A stretch of DNA of 64,000 nucleotides from Branchiostoma floridae (Eukaryota; Chordata; Leptocardii; Amphioxiformes; Branchiostomatidae): positions 15,105,637-15,169,636 of the forward strand of contig NC_049996.1 of NCBI RefSeq assembly GCF_000003815.2, written 5' to 3'. Numbering within the stretch: the stretch's first letter is position 1; each line of letters begins with the position of its first letter. Made by a program: the position numbers and the translations under genes. Positions 22,714 to 34,662 of this stretch are shown here, piece by piece. The notes beneath the pieces were generated by a model. The model was not told the origin of the DNA. It saw only the letters and a list, made by a program, of their open reading frames with translations, and did not search any database.

Positions 22714-23643
22714 CCATCTCGGCAATGTTCTTCTGCCATCGGGGTACCAAATATACATCTAGTCGTGCATCGTAAAATTACTTCCTACTGCATAAATATT
22801 GATTTTTTTCTCTCCTTTTCCACAGAAATAGTCTTCCTGAGATTGGGAAGATATTAGGGAGTTTTCAAGAACTAAGTTAGATTTTGATCTCTGAATCACA
22901 TACAATTCTTTCTGAGGCAATGTTCAGCTGTAGATACTAATGTCATAAAATGCCAAAGTCAATCTTAAGGTCAAAGAAGAAGGTGTGAAAGAATGTTAAG
23001 TAAGGTCTTCAACCTTCCTGACCACTTAAATAGATTTCACAATGAAGGCAACCAACAGAAATGCAAGGCTATTGGACGTCCTTACACATTTACACAGGTT
23101 ATAAATTAATTGTGTGCATCTCTTTAAAACAATCACCTGAAATCCTTAGCATCTAACATCCATAGCTTCATCAAAGCAATGAGCAAAATTGTAAGACTGT
23201 GACCAGAGAACAATATTGAACAGATATTTGGTGGACATAACTTAAGACTGCAATTCAATAACCAACTCCTAGGTGGCAGTTCTAGTAAAGGCAAGCAGAT
23301 GCTATAGATCAATTGACCAAATACCTTTAGAGTATACAATAAGTCTTTGTTTTTCTTCAAATTTACAGTAGGACAGTAGCAAAGCATGGTTTCAAGACGA
23401 AGAAAATTCTACTTTTATTCCATTCCCACTTTAAAATATCAGCATTCATTTTCTTCCAGAATAGCTTTTTAATTACTGTTTGTGGTACTACAATCATCTA
23501 CCATTAAATCATCTATAATGATCTTGTTTAGGAATAACTCTACCAGAATAATCCTTAATCAAGTTTATAAACTGACAATAACAAAAACATTTTCAAGCCA
23601 ATGCAAACTAGAACAGCATACAGACAAAGGAGCGTCAACTTAC
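22714..23643. other. Intron, nothing recognised
   Basis: AT-rich sequence just downstream (minus strand) of the 38-bp exon; no repeat recognised. Confidence 0.4.
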
Positions 23644-23681
23644 CCTGGGCTCGCACTTTCGATGGCAGGCATATTTGCAGA
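23644..23681 (-). CDS. Tensin-like protein, 38-bp exon with middle of the C1 domain
   Basis: This tiny exon is bounded by the acceptor cctctccag (AG at 23683-23682) and the donor GTAAGT (GT at 23643-23642). Its first two bases complete a Val codon with the last base of the preceding exon. The remaining twelve codons read CKYACHRKCEPR, giving Cys-X4-His-X2-Cys, the second half of the zinc-binding set. The segment SCRVCKYACHRKCE formed across the junction closely resembles tensin C1 domains from memory. The exon is too short for gene finders that rely on length. It was accepted because both splice sites, both phases and the zinc ligands fit together. Two same-orientation TAACGCTAG-type MITEs lie only about 300 and 700 bp upstream in the intron (23985 and 24390). 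Confidence 0.82.
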
Positions 23682-23984
23682 CTGGAGAGGAAAGAAGAGA
23701 AAAACAATCAGCTTCACACAAAGGTTCACAGATACAGGGCTCATGTATAATTGATACTGTAGACATGGGTAGTCAAAGGCTACATTGATACCAGCTACTT
23801 ATCCAATCAGATCACATACAGGACTGCCGCCCAACATGCAGGGGTCAGACTGTGCTGATAGAACAGGACAGTTATTAATTGTGCTAACGGATGGGGACAA
23901 AGTTGTGTCGTGGTGAAAGTCAATATATCTATACATAAAACCAGGGCTGTATCCAGCTTAATTTTTCTTTCTTACCTTTCTAGT

Positions 23985-24207
23985 TAACGCTAGTTCACCT
24001 TTATCCGTGGGGTCACCTTTATCCGTTGTCTTTAAAAACAGCACATTTACTAGGAGTATTAAGTCTGCGGACAGTGGTTTTAAATTTGCAGTATTTTCAC
24101 AACGTTCCGATTTGAAACCACCGTCTGTCTACTTCATATCCCTAAATAAGTTTTTTCTTACAAACAACGAATATAGGTTACCCTCGGATAAAGGTGAATC
24201 AGCGTTA
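23985..24207. mobile_element. TAACGCTAG-family MITE (family B)
   Basis: Complete copy from TAACGCTAGTTCACC to GGTGAATCAGCGTTA, with inner 'tttatccgttg / caacgaatatagg'. Confidence 0.9.
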
Positions 24208-24389
24208 TACTTAAAACATGACTAGTGCTAAGTGTGCAACTATCTTTCTACCCATTGCAGGTATCTTTGCTTTTCTGTCACATTTAAAAAGTTACCAGAA
24301 AGATGACTGAAACTTCGACTGTCTCCACCAAATAATAGTTACTCAAGCAAAGGAGATGGAGACAAATTTCCAATTTCAGATAGAAATTG

Positions 24390-24608
24390 TAACGCTAGTT
24401 CACCTTTATCCGTGGGGTAACCTTTATCCGTTCTTTTTAAGAATAATGTATTCAGGGAAATTAAGTCGACAGATGATGGTTTCAAACTGCAATATTTTGA
24501 GAATAGTACAATTTGAAACTACCGTCCATCGACTTGATATCCCTGGATACCCTATTTAGCAACACAATGGATATAGGTTACCCCACGGATCAATGTAAAC
24601 TAACGTTA
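24390..24608. mobile_element. TAACGCTAG-family MITE (family B)
   Basis: Complete copy only about 180 bp from the previous one, from TAACGCTAGTTCACC to a diverged GTAAACTAACGTTA. Confidence 0.9.
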
Positions 24609-24669
24609 CATCTACATTTTGTCTTTGCCTCCTGTGTATAACAATTCACAGTTAGGGCATAAACCTTGC

Positions 24670-24880
24670 CCTTCAACAGATCCGTTCAGTGTCACTAGGT
24701 AGTGGAATTTTTTGCAATCTGAAATGTCTGGTTGTTGCCCAAATCCTATTCAGTTGGCTGAATAACTATTATTCGGCGTACAATAGACCTTAGCGACATC
24801 TAAACGACATCCCGCAACATCCAACTCTCGCAAGACAGGGAACAACGGACGCTAAACCAGTTAGAGGGAGAGAGAGAGAG
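24670..24880. repeat. Retroelement-end-like fragment with (GA)n
   Basis: Shares 'cagatccg.tcagtgtcact..ggtagtgg' and 'gacatcccgcaacatccaac' with 1-302, in a different order. A short GA run lies at 24864-24880. Confidence 0.4.
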
Positions 24881-25304
24881 TATCTTATCATTTCCTGCAT
24901 GTATGACTTTCATCAACAAACTGTCTCCCCTAAAACAACACAAATAACAAGAAGCTTACCAGGAATCCCTTATCCCAGTACATAAATGATTTATTATGTA
25001 TTTTTTTAGAGGATAAAAGCCAAAGGTTTGAGGTAACATCATAACAAACTGTTCAGGATCACTGTGACAACAATAACTTATCAATTATAGATAGATGCAG
25101 ATTACTCAAAAATGATTTATGTAGGGACTGAGTCTAACATTGTGATACCCATGTACTACACGAATACCTTATGTATCAAAAACGTCAAGTTCAACCCAAA
25201 TTAGTATTCATTTTCTTCGGTTATAATTTCAAACTTTGCACTTTCAAAACAAGCTATTCATTTAAAATGACAGCGTGAATGAAATCAAGACAAATACATT
25301 TATA

Positions 25305-25440
25305 AAGGTAAGACATCCAGGTAAACAATATTCAAATACAATCTAATCTCTACAACTGGATCTTAAAAAAAGGAGATTTCCTTCTCGACGCTTGGAGTGA
25401 CATCCATCACTCTTCTTCAGCGTCACTAGAATCAACAAAG
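25305..25440. repeat. Retroelement-end-like fragment (possibly Penelope-like)
   Basis: 'ggtaagacatccaggtaa' is followed by 'gagtgacatccatcactcttcttcagcgtcact'. On the minus strand this reads like the tail of Penelope-like elements as I remember them, with an in-frame stop (DAEEE stop WMSL). Low certainty. Confidence 0.35.
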
Positions 25441-25811
25441 AAATGTTTCAAAACTGGAAAACAGACGTTTTCTTTTCAAAACTCTGAGAAAGGACATTAT
25501 CTTTCACCTTCCCAGTCAGAACTGATGAATGACTGTCTTAACGCAAGATGTCTTACCAGATTAATCGTTAATCAGTAGGGATTAATTAAGCCTGTCTCCA
25601 TAGGAACTGTCTTACGATTGTAATTGATTACCCCCATTTAACATCTAGGACTGCGTTCTTCCGATAACAACATATTGAGTTTTACAACTTAATTTGTTAT
25701 CTTTGAACACAGTGATACCAAATATGTTTTGATAGTCTATAATGATTTCATAGCAACTCTAAAATATTTATACCAGCATTTACATAATAATTCACACATA
25801 GTAAAAGAGTA

Positions 25812-25990
25812 CTGTAATTCTGGTTTTCACATTGATGACTGTAACGTGAACTTATCATTACCGATAACAAATAAATCGCTGGCTTTTTTTTACCCCCACT
25901 TGTTGTCACCGTGAACATTTAGTTCCGAGAAAAAGTTAAATTTTCTCAGACCATGAAAGTTTGGTACAGAGAAGACAAAGTGAATTACAG
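25812..25990. mobile_element. CTGTAATTC-ended MITE (family C)
   Basis: 179 bp. Ends CTGTAATTC and GAATTACAG, with TA on the left only. A shortened relative of 21990-22198. Confidence 0.8.
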
Positions 25991-28281
25991 CTATAGTAAA
26001 GTTACAGAATTTATGAAACGAGATCCAAACTGCCTAACTGTACAATGCATTGAGAACTGCTTATCAATTCTGGAACACTTCTTTATTGCCCTTGTCCTAA
26101 CCTAATGGATATCAAACTAGCACCAAGGCCAGTTCATTCCAAAACTGTGACTATGTTCTTAATTCTTACTAAATGTATGTATGTTATACATCCTACAGAC
26201 CATTGGTCTTATGCAACATGTCTATTGAGTTTTCAATTGGTTAGAAATCCCTAACTAGTAAATATATCATCCAGTACTGTATTAGTACGAAATTTCATCT
26301 ATCTTCATATATAATGCAACAGTTTATGTCATTTAAGATACAAATGATATAAAGTAACTAACAGATAGTAAGTCCACTCTTTTGCATTGGGAAAAAAGCA
26401 AACTACTAAAACAACATTTATCTATAATTTGAACTATTATCTATAATTTGGAAATGTTACAATACACGTTTCAGGTATCTTCATACATACACATTCTATA
26501 TACAGATCTTAGAATTTAGAATGAGCACACTGTGTAGCAAAATACATAGCATACATAACATTACACAAACCCTATCAATTTGTTATTCCATATAATTTGA
26601 GAGCATCATGCATTTGAATGACTGCTGGTACAATTTGAGCTGCTTGAGCAAAGGCTGTCCAAGATTAGCGTGCAGACAACCTATTATAGATGGCATGATA
26701 GTATTTATACAGATAATTACAGTTCTAGTACAGTCGCTAAGTTACAATCTTGTCAATTGTCATTCTTGTTTACTTGACTTAACTTGAAGCACTTCCAAGC
26801 GTTTGTCACATTACCATATCTTTCTACTTATCTAGTTTGCTGACACAAAAACCTGAAAAGACTTAAGTGTCCTTCCTTGCTAATTACTTTTATCACAGAA
26901 TGTCCAAGTAAATCTCTTTCAAATCCTTGTCACCTTGTGATAGCTTGCTTTGTCAAATGTGCTTTGAGTTGCAACACAAATCAGCAAAGTTAATACATGT
27001 TTAGGACACTTTTTAACCTGTCTATAATTCCTCTATTCATCCAGTGTATTGATGCAAGAAATAGGTGTCTTTCTTTTCTAATAACTTTTTGTCGAAGACT
27101 ACCTCCTCATCTTGTATGACTTTAAGCATGTCTTTGCATAGAAAAGAACACAAAGAGAAATGCCAACTAGTTGACTATAAAAAAGTCTCTTCACGATTTC
27201 TTATAAGTCAATTAAGTTTTGATTTTATTACAGTCATGTGACAAAGCAAACTTCTTAGTATTGGTACTAAATTTTCAATCAAATAATGTTCAGTGTCTCC
27301 TGAGTGAAGTAAGGAAGTCAAGTTAGTGACACAATGTCTTGCAGTAATGCTGGAATCAAACCCCTGACCTCTCAATCCTGATTAAAGTACATGTTGACAG
27401 TCACATTCTGCAATGACTCAGTGTTAAATCAATCACAATCAAGGCTTATATTTCTATACTGATTCGACTTAAGAAAAACAACTTTTAACTTTTAAAGATC
27501 AATTTCCATTAAAAATTTACAAAATTAGTTTTTTTATAAGAAACTGATCCGCTAAATGAATTTGAAGCAGTAGAAAGGAAATCAAAGAAAAGAATAATTG
27601 CAATCTTTGGTTATTATTTGCATTATTCTTATAACAAGTCTTCATAAATTTCATTTGTCTTATTATCATAATTCTGTTGGATAGTTCCCCAACTTTTTAT
27701 GTTGTTTCTTTCTTCGAAAAAATTCAATAAAAAAGGGGAAAAAGAAAATGAGAGGGAGACTAAGCAATGATAGTATGGAATTTGTAAGGTTCCATACAAG
27801 TTCAGTATTTTCAGTGTTCATATCTCATACCAGACGCTCTTGAACTCTTGACCTTGTGACCTGTCTGCAGGTGGTAGACACATTTCAAACAGGAAATACT
27901 GGGAATTATGGGACAAATCATCAGGAAATGCTTCATTTCCTGTCCTGTCAGACAGCCTGTGATTTGTGACCTTGAAATAATTCCGTATAAATTATGACAG
28001 AATAAACTATATTTCAACACATCCAATCTCTTACATACATGTTATTAACTTTACTTATTAATTTGTTAACTTGTTAACTAAGAGTGGCAGGTTCAAAAAA
28101 GATTACAGAGAAGTAGACAGTTTTGTTTGTTTTGCTTTAGAAAGTGGGTCAGACGTGCCCTTGAGGCAAAGTAACTTTTCACACTTTGTAGCAATACTCA
28201 TGATGAGGTGTGTAATTTATGTGTCTGAAGAGGGCAACACACACATGTGCACTGCACCACACCAGACACATTTTCTAAAGG
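25991..28281. other. AT-rich intron, nothing recognised
   Basis: Over 2 kb without a recognised repeat, exon or RNA. This is the longest quiet stretch in the left half. Confidence 0.45.
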
Positions 28282-28473
28282 TAATGCTGGTTCACCATTA
28301 TCCGTGGGGTAGCCTATAACGCTAGTTCACCATTATCTCTGTTGTTATATTAAACTGTAATATCTTTAAATATTTGGGTAACCTCTAACCTCTATCCGCT
28401 GCTGCATTAGACTTCAAAACTATTTTCAAAATATCACAGTTTGTAACCAACATCCATCAACTTGATATCCCTA
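28282..28473. mobile_element. TAACGCTAG-family MITE (family B), left part, interrupted
   Basis: A diverged left half starting TAATGCTGGTTCACC and reaching 'acttgatatcccta'. The rest of the element resumes at 33411 and again at 34065, after two nested insertions. Confidence 0.7.
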
Positions 28474-28853
28474 CAGTACTGATCGCGACATAGTATGCAA
28501 CTCTGACAAACGCAAACGCGATACGAACGCGTTACTGTCGCGTGCGAGTCGCGTTATAGTTTAGCGCCGCCACCGACCAGAACGCGTCAGAGTTTTTCCC
28601 TGTCGCGACTGTCCCGGCCATTCATATGCAGGCGGCGGTTACATCAAAGACACTTGGGAGGAGCACTAATCTGCCCCTGCTGGGCGGAACATAAACAACT
28701 TCATGGCCTGCCGTTGGGTACAACTGGAACGGTTAAAATTTACGGCTTGGTCAGCAAAATTACAACTGTTGCAGCGGTGGTTATCCAGCATAAATTCTGT
28801 ATTTGTCTGTGTTGGAAATCATAACTTGTTTTCGCATAGACTAGCCCGTGCAT

Positions 28854-28983
28854 CCGCGCTACAGCGAGCTGGGTCGGACTTCCGCGCTACAGCGAGCGGG
28901 GCCGGACTTCCGCGCTACAGCGAGCGGGGCCGGACTTCCGCGCTACAGCGAGCGGGGCCGGACTTCCGCGCTACAGCGAGCGG
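28854..28983 (+). repeat. 28-bp CpG-rich minisatellite, about 4.6 units
   Basis: Units start with CCGCGCTACAGCGAGC at 28854, 28882, 28910, 28938 and 28966, an exact 28-bp period and nearly identical. 28 is not a multiple of 3, so the frames over it cycle and are not a real protein repeat. Confidence 0.95.
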
Positions 28984-30669
28984 CGGTGTCAAGTAGCGAA
29001 ATATCCCGGAGGTCCCAAATAAAATACCTTACAGCTCCGCAAAACTGCCGCGGAAACCGATTGAAACTTGGAACGTTGCGTGCACACATCGTAACAAATT
29101 ATGACACGTATCGTTACAGTTTGTTTGAGGACCAGAACGTGCAGCATTTTGTCAAAACTTTGGGGGTTTGATGGCAAGTATGAAGTAAACATCGCTGCGA
29201 TAAAAATAAATGAACGTTTTGTACGTTTGTGCAAGGAGTTTTATCAAGATAAAACCTCATTCATTGGTTTGTGCGTGTGAGTGCGCGACACAATTGTTCT
29301 GATGCCGGTGGAATTGTAGCAAAAATTGGACTGACCCTGGTCCTTACCGTTGCTTTATATCTACATGCAATGTTCATCTATCGTTACTTCTTTTACCTTC
29401 TAAAATTACAGACAAGGGACAAGGGGTGTTAACATATGTAACGGAGGGTGTGAGTGTGTGAGGTCCTCTAGCTTCGGACGTAAGTTTATGAGTTCGACAT
29501 CGTATTGCATGTAATTTTTGACCGTGCGTAAATCTCCGTCGAGGCCCGCTGTAACACTTGTTGCTTTCCAAGCCATGTCAACGTTGACGATCTGTTGCAG
29601 TGAAAGTGAATACTCCATTCTACGCCAATGGCTCTTGAGTAAGAACCCACAAAATGCCACAAATTTGTCACTAAGAGGCCAAAAAGTCTCCTGCAAGCAT
29701 GGTAAAGCCGGAAACTGATATGGTGACCCCTGGTTGGCTCTCAAACTTCAAAGTACACGGCAAATCCCTTTTTATTCCAGACTGTCCGTTCAGTGCAAAG
29801 TCATGACACATTTTGAACCGAATCCTCACTAGTCCGCCAGTTTTGTTTTGTCCTGTTTCTATTTGAGCAAGCAATGAGAAATTTTCCGTAAATGTTATGA
29901 TGCGCAAAGCGATTACACATTGTCACGTCAGGCCAGCGGCGTGGACTTCAAAGACAAAGCCTGTCAATCCTAATCAAGTGGCGCACCCGCACTTCATGCG
30001 GGTCTAAGGTTTCATGCAGACATGTTTGCTACATTAATGACACACGGTGTGCATATATTATGTATCATATTACATTAAAACGTGGTCACATTTGTGTTGA
30101 CAGAATGTGCGATATATTGTCGACCTTTTCTAGCGCAAGTAGTAGGAGACCTCGGCAATCAAAATCTACACTTGTTCTGGTCGTTTTGTGCGTGCAAGGA
30201 AACGAATGACGTAATTGTTGAGATGCCGGTAAGATTGTACAATAATCTGCACTGGGTTTTTTTTCTCCGCCCTAGCCCTGTGTGTTTAACATTTGGTTGT
30301 TTTTCTGGGTTTATTACATTGTATTGTTGACAGTTTCTACGACAGACTACTTGTACTATACACATTGGTAGCATGCATCGATTACATTTGAGTTAAGTTC
30401 GTGGCAAAATCGAAGGGCGTGGATAATCTGAGTAGCGAGAAACAGTTCTGTAATTTTTAACGTGCCTCAATATTCAAAGTTTATCAAGTTCCTTCATACA
30501 CAGATAGACACACTTACCGTATTTTCAACATTTGGTCGTCATGGTCGATCCGGCTAGGTGTAGTAGCTGCCGAATGATGATCGATAAAACTGTTATAAAC
30601 TTACCTTTCATGTTTCAAAGGCAATGAACAGTCCATAACATTAACACTTGTAGTAAAACGTGTTAGAAA

Positions 30670-31900
30670 TTTTACATAGTAGAAGAAATGTTAGTTACGC
30701 CAAAGCAACTTTTAACAGATACGCAATGAACTAGAAGTAAATGTTAGTTAAACCAGTAAGGCCAACGGAACTCCGAACAGGTAGCAGACCTAAAAGCACG
30801 CTTGATAAATTATTAAATAAATTCAACAACACATAAGCTTGGAATATGCCTGGTCGACTGCCCGAACGACCAGGAGTGTCCAATGGCGATGTTTCGACCC
30901 AAGAGCTCCGTCAGGAACAGGTAGGTCTTCATGCTGAGTTTCACCCACGACGAGCAGTAGTGTTTCAAGGAAAATATATTTATAAATTTATTTGTTATAT
31001 TTCATACTTTTATACGTAATTATATACGTCAATTCATGCGTACTAATAGTTCATTCATGTGAACCGGCATGCATGTTTGAAATAGTCCACATATCTATAT
31101 ACATTTGTAAGTACTCTCGCAGTGTATTCATTTCATAGTCCAAATCCTTCAGAACTGTAAGGCGACCAGGAACGGCCGTCAGCGATGCTCCGTCCCCAGA
31201 GCTCTGTCAGGAACAGGTAGGTCTTGTAGGCGGAGCTGCACCCTCGACGACCATCATTGTGCCAAGGAAGCTAACGGATGGAAACCCGAATCCCTTTATT
31301 CTGACTTAGAAATATAGCTAACTATGTCTAAATACATAGTAGAAGTAGATGTAATGTTAGTTTTGTCAACACAACTTTGAACAGGAACGGTTAGTTATGA
31401 CAACACAACTTTGAACAGACAAAATACGATTAAAATAATAAATAACGTTACATTAAAAACACATAAGGTTGAAAGAGTGCCCTGTATTGGTTTCGTCGGT
31501 CGACTGTCCGACGACCAGGAGCGGCCATCAGCGATGTTCTGTCCCCTGAGCTCCGTCAGGAACAGGTAGGTCTTGTTAAGGTTGGCGGAGCTGCACCCTC
31601 GACGATCATCATTGTGCCAAGGAAGCTAACGGATGGAAACCTGGATCCCTTTATCCATAGTAGGTCTTCATGTCGAGTTGCGCCCTCGACGAGCAGCGGC
31701 GTTTCCAGGAAAAGCCGAAAACCTAAATTCCTAGCGCTAGCCTAGAAAAGTAGCTAGACTGATTTCTATTTATCTAGAAATACTAATTTAGCAACTTATG
31801 ACAATATCCTTTATTCATATTACATACATATATATGTAGTCAATTTATGCGTACAAGTAGTCCAGTTACTCGAACCATACTCATTGAGGACTTCGCACGT
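30670..31900. repeat. Two diverged copies of a 0.66-kb module inside the TIR element
   Basis: 'acatagtagaag' followed by 'aatgttagtt' occurs near 30675 and again near 31336. The module also contains 'cgactg.ccga.cgaccagga' and 'gagctccgtcaggaacagg'. It ends with a 'gacgagcag...tt.caggaaaa' stretch and 'tcaattcatgcgtac / tcaatttatgcgtac'. A third, shorter copy of the CG-rich part is at 31160-31290. The text 'gaacag|gtaggtctt' looks like a splice donor in all three copies. Confidence 0.7.
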
Positions 31901-33410
31901 AGCGATCCATTTGTAGTGGGAATACTACATTATGACCACACACCCACACCCCGTTCTTGAGTCGGTGGTATTGCTTTGTGCCAAAGTCATTGGTCATACT
32001 TGAGTCAGGTACTGTTTGAATGAAATTTTACCAATCGATCAACAAAACTTGTACTTCTGTGGCGGTGTTTTCCGGCTCTCTAACAACGTCTCAAAACACG
32101 TCACCAAATCAAGACTTTCACCACAATGCGACACCACATCTAGCACCGAAAACGTACTAGTACGCCGCCCGCTGTAAAAACTTCGAGAACTGAGCGTAGC
32201 CGGTACCAGTAACTATTGGAACATCCTATTATAACATGGGGGAAACGTCTCGTATGGGGTGATTGTTCTCGTTAAAGTTCATTGAAGTAAAAACAAATAC
32301 CAACTTCCAAGGAAGCTGGCCAAATTACTTATCTGTTGAAAAAAGAAATTATTTGACATTTCTTTATAAGATTGTCCCCAGCTGTCACTATAAGAACGTC
32401 CCCTAAATCGTGGGAATGCATTCCAGCACAGAACGTCAGAAGTTCGATACATCCAAGTTGTACGGGGCGGCGGTCCTTTGATCTAGTATCATATGTGCCA
32501 GGCCGGCGGCGACTAAATCAATCAATTTTGACAGCACTACCGCGCCGGATGTCTGACATGTCCGAGTAGAAACGATCTCTAAATTCTAAAAGAATTCATA
32601 ATTTGGATAAACTGATACTAAAAATGTACATTTACAAAGGCATGGATCCAATTTTTTTTATCCTATGCCCTGGTTTAGCAAATTTAATCAATTATGTACG
32701 ATGTTTTCACATAATTTTGTTATTTCGCGCGAAAAATGACTCTGTTGTCTTTCCTCCCCGTAAGGAAATATTCATCTTGTCACCGAACATTGCGGCGAGT
32801 CTCGTGAGCTCACCAAGCACACCCATTTGCGACGTGCACCGAGAAGAGTCCAACGTGAAACACAAGTCTCTCGACCGTTTTCGATAGCATTTTGTCGTCT
32901 TGCAGAATGCCCCCCCCCCCCAAATTATGGAAGAAAATAAGCATATCCCATACTTTTATGCAATAAAATACCGACACGTATTATGGTACGCCGATGGTGG
33001 CAAGATTTGCAAGTTCTTTTGTGGCATTGCAGACCCCGTGAGTCGGCGCGCCCGACTTGCTACCGGCCCGATCCCTCACCCCATCGGCGCCCGAAGTTAA
33101 CCCGCCCCACTATCCCGCTTCTCGTCCCCCGCTATGTTTTCCTCGCAGAGGGTAGCACGAAAGAGACAGGTGGAGCCGTCGCCACATGACATCCTTCAAG
33201 GTGTCAGGTCCCCATTGTTTTAAAGGCTGGTAAAACAAACATGAAATTTGACCCCATCTCATTAACTCTGCGTCTGGTAAACCCGAACGCGTCAGAGTTT
33301 AACTGTAACGCGACTCCAATAAAACTCTGTCGCGACGGTGACGCGTAATCGACGCGACAGAAACGCGATACGAACGCGACTCGATGTATACTATATCTCA
33401 ATCAGTACTG

Positions 33411-33453
33411 TATTAGTGAATACACTGAAATTCAACAACAGCGGATATACATG
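33411..33453. mobile_element. Family B MITE, middle-right part, resumed
   Basis: The continuation after the 4.9-kb insertion contains 'caacaacagcggatata', matching the expected inner right arm of the family. Confidence 0.55.
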
Positions 33454-34064
33454 TAACGTAAGGTTACCAGTTAACGTGCAGGACCAATTAACGGTCAGTT
33501 AGCCACATGACTGCATTTCAAGGTGCACTATGCAAAAATTAGTCAATTATAATAAAACTATACATGTTTTATTCACATTTAAAACCCTTGCAATGAATAT
33601 CGCACAATTTTCATGGAAGGTCATGGGCAAATGGTGCCTGGGTCGACTTTATGTGACGTTCTACTGAGGCAAAATCGGCGGTCCAACCTCATTCATCACT
33701 ACGGCGCTACTACAGGCGATGGTGGGGTAGACACAAAAAATTTTACCGTGATTTGTTTGTTTACCACTTTCGTAATATTTTGCAACAAGTGTTTGAATAT
33801 GTATGCTTATTGGTGGAGCACTACAAGGAGAAAGACTCAAGTGACCATTAATTGGTCACCCTAGAACAATTCTTCACTGCCAACTACTCCATTATCACAT
33901 GCTGGTGCACAGCCAAAGATGGAGGGAAGAAATAAATTACCATACACTTTTTTAACAGACAAACTACTGTTTCTTCAAATGGGTTAAATATTTAATTCTA
34001 CCAAGGCATTTCAGAACAATAATTATTTTCCATAATTCGACCGTAAACTGGTAACCTTACGTTA
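33454..34064. mobile_element. 611-bp TIR element nested in the same MITE
   Basis: Starts TAACGTAAGGTTACCAGTT and ends AACTGGTAACCTTACGTTA (with one extra A in AAACTGG), a near-perfect 19-bp TIR that includes a probable TA target. The MITE's final 'ggtgaactagcgtta' follows directly at 34065-34079. No coding sequence was recognised; an 83-codon frame at 33613-33864 has no known motif. Confidence 0.6.
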
Positions 34065-34250
34065 GGTGAACTAGCGTTATCTGTTATTTTTGAAAACAGG
34101 CTATTTCGGGATATGAAGTTCACGGACAGTGGTTTCAAATTGAAGTATTTTGAAATTATTGCAGTTTGAAACCACCATCCAGTGATCTGATATCCCTAAA
34201 ACCGAGTTTCTAAAAACAATAGATATAGGTTACACAACAGATAAAAAGGA
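34065..34250. mobile_element. Family B MITE end plus an adjoining left-truncated copy
   Basis: 34065-34079 is the right TIR. From about 34080 a second copy begins inside ('atctgttatttttgaaaacag') and runs through 'ggtttcaaattg...gcagtttgaaaccacc' to 'gatataggttacacaacagataaaa'. Confidence 0.65.
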
Positions 34251-34319
34251 TCAAAAGCAATATTCAAAATATGTCTAAAAAGACAGAACATTAATCAAAC
34301 TAATTCACAAATGAATGAA

Positions 34320-34625
34320 ACATGCGATAGAATCTTGACTTCTTTCAGACAATAACAACTTCTGGATCATTATCATAGATAATAATCATTGAGGGAACTG
34401 AAGGAAGTATTTTTCGTTATTACAGTGATATGGGGAAGTTTCAACTTACAAAAAGCAAAACCAGAAGCATGCCAAATAGCAGTCATTCGACCACAACTGT
34501 GGATATGATTTTAGAAATGGTCAGACGTTTGAGGAAACGTCCACTAATACGACATGACCAGTTGCTTGAGGAACAGCTAGTATATGCATGCCGATTGTTA
34601 TCACCAAGATATCTAGCCTTCATCT
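34320..34625. repeat. Retroelement-end-like fragment
   Basis: Shares 'gtggatatgattttagaaatggtcagacgttt' type text with 110-150 of the window. The 68-codon plus-strand frame across it has no known motif. Confidence 0.35.
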
Positions 34626-34662
34626 ACAGAAACTAAAAGTACATTATAGATATTACCTAGTA

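Larger units (their letters stand above)
28474..33410. mobile_element. 4.9-kb CpG-rich TIR element, TA target site, unknown superfamily
   Basis: Ends are CAGTACTGATCGCGACATAG and CTATATCTCAATCAGTACTG; the outer 26 bp match at 22 positions. It is flanked by TA at 28472-28473 and 33411-33412. Both sides of the insertion are recognisable pieces of one family B MITE, which supports a clean insertion. The subterminal regions are full of CG-rich words (CGATACGAACGCG, GAACGCGTCAGAGTTT) found at both ends. Inside are a 28-bp minisatellite and a duplicated 0.66-kb module. No transposase motif was recognised, so it is probably non-autonomous; TA targets are compatible with Tc1/mariner-like or ISL2EU-like families. 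Confidence 0.75.

Noticed and set aside
25525-25560. Hammerhead ribozyme core (ctgatga) near a Penelope-like fragment
   Set aside because: Only the CUGAUGA word is present; I could not find the matching GAAA box and stems.
28703-29171. Overlapping repetitive proteins over the 28-bp minisatellite
   Set aside because: A 28-bp period makes every frame open in turn; the peptide repeats are an artefact of the DNA array.
29406-29744. 112-codon minus-strand frame as transposase of the 4.9-kb element
   Set aside because: No DDE-type spacing or other catalytic motif is visible and the frame is isolated.
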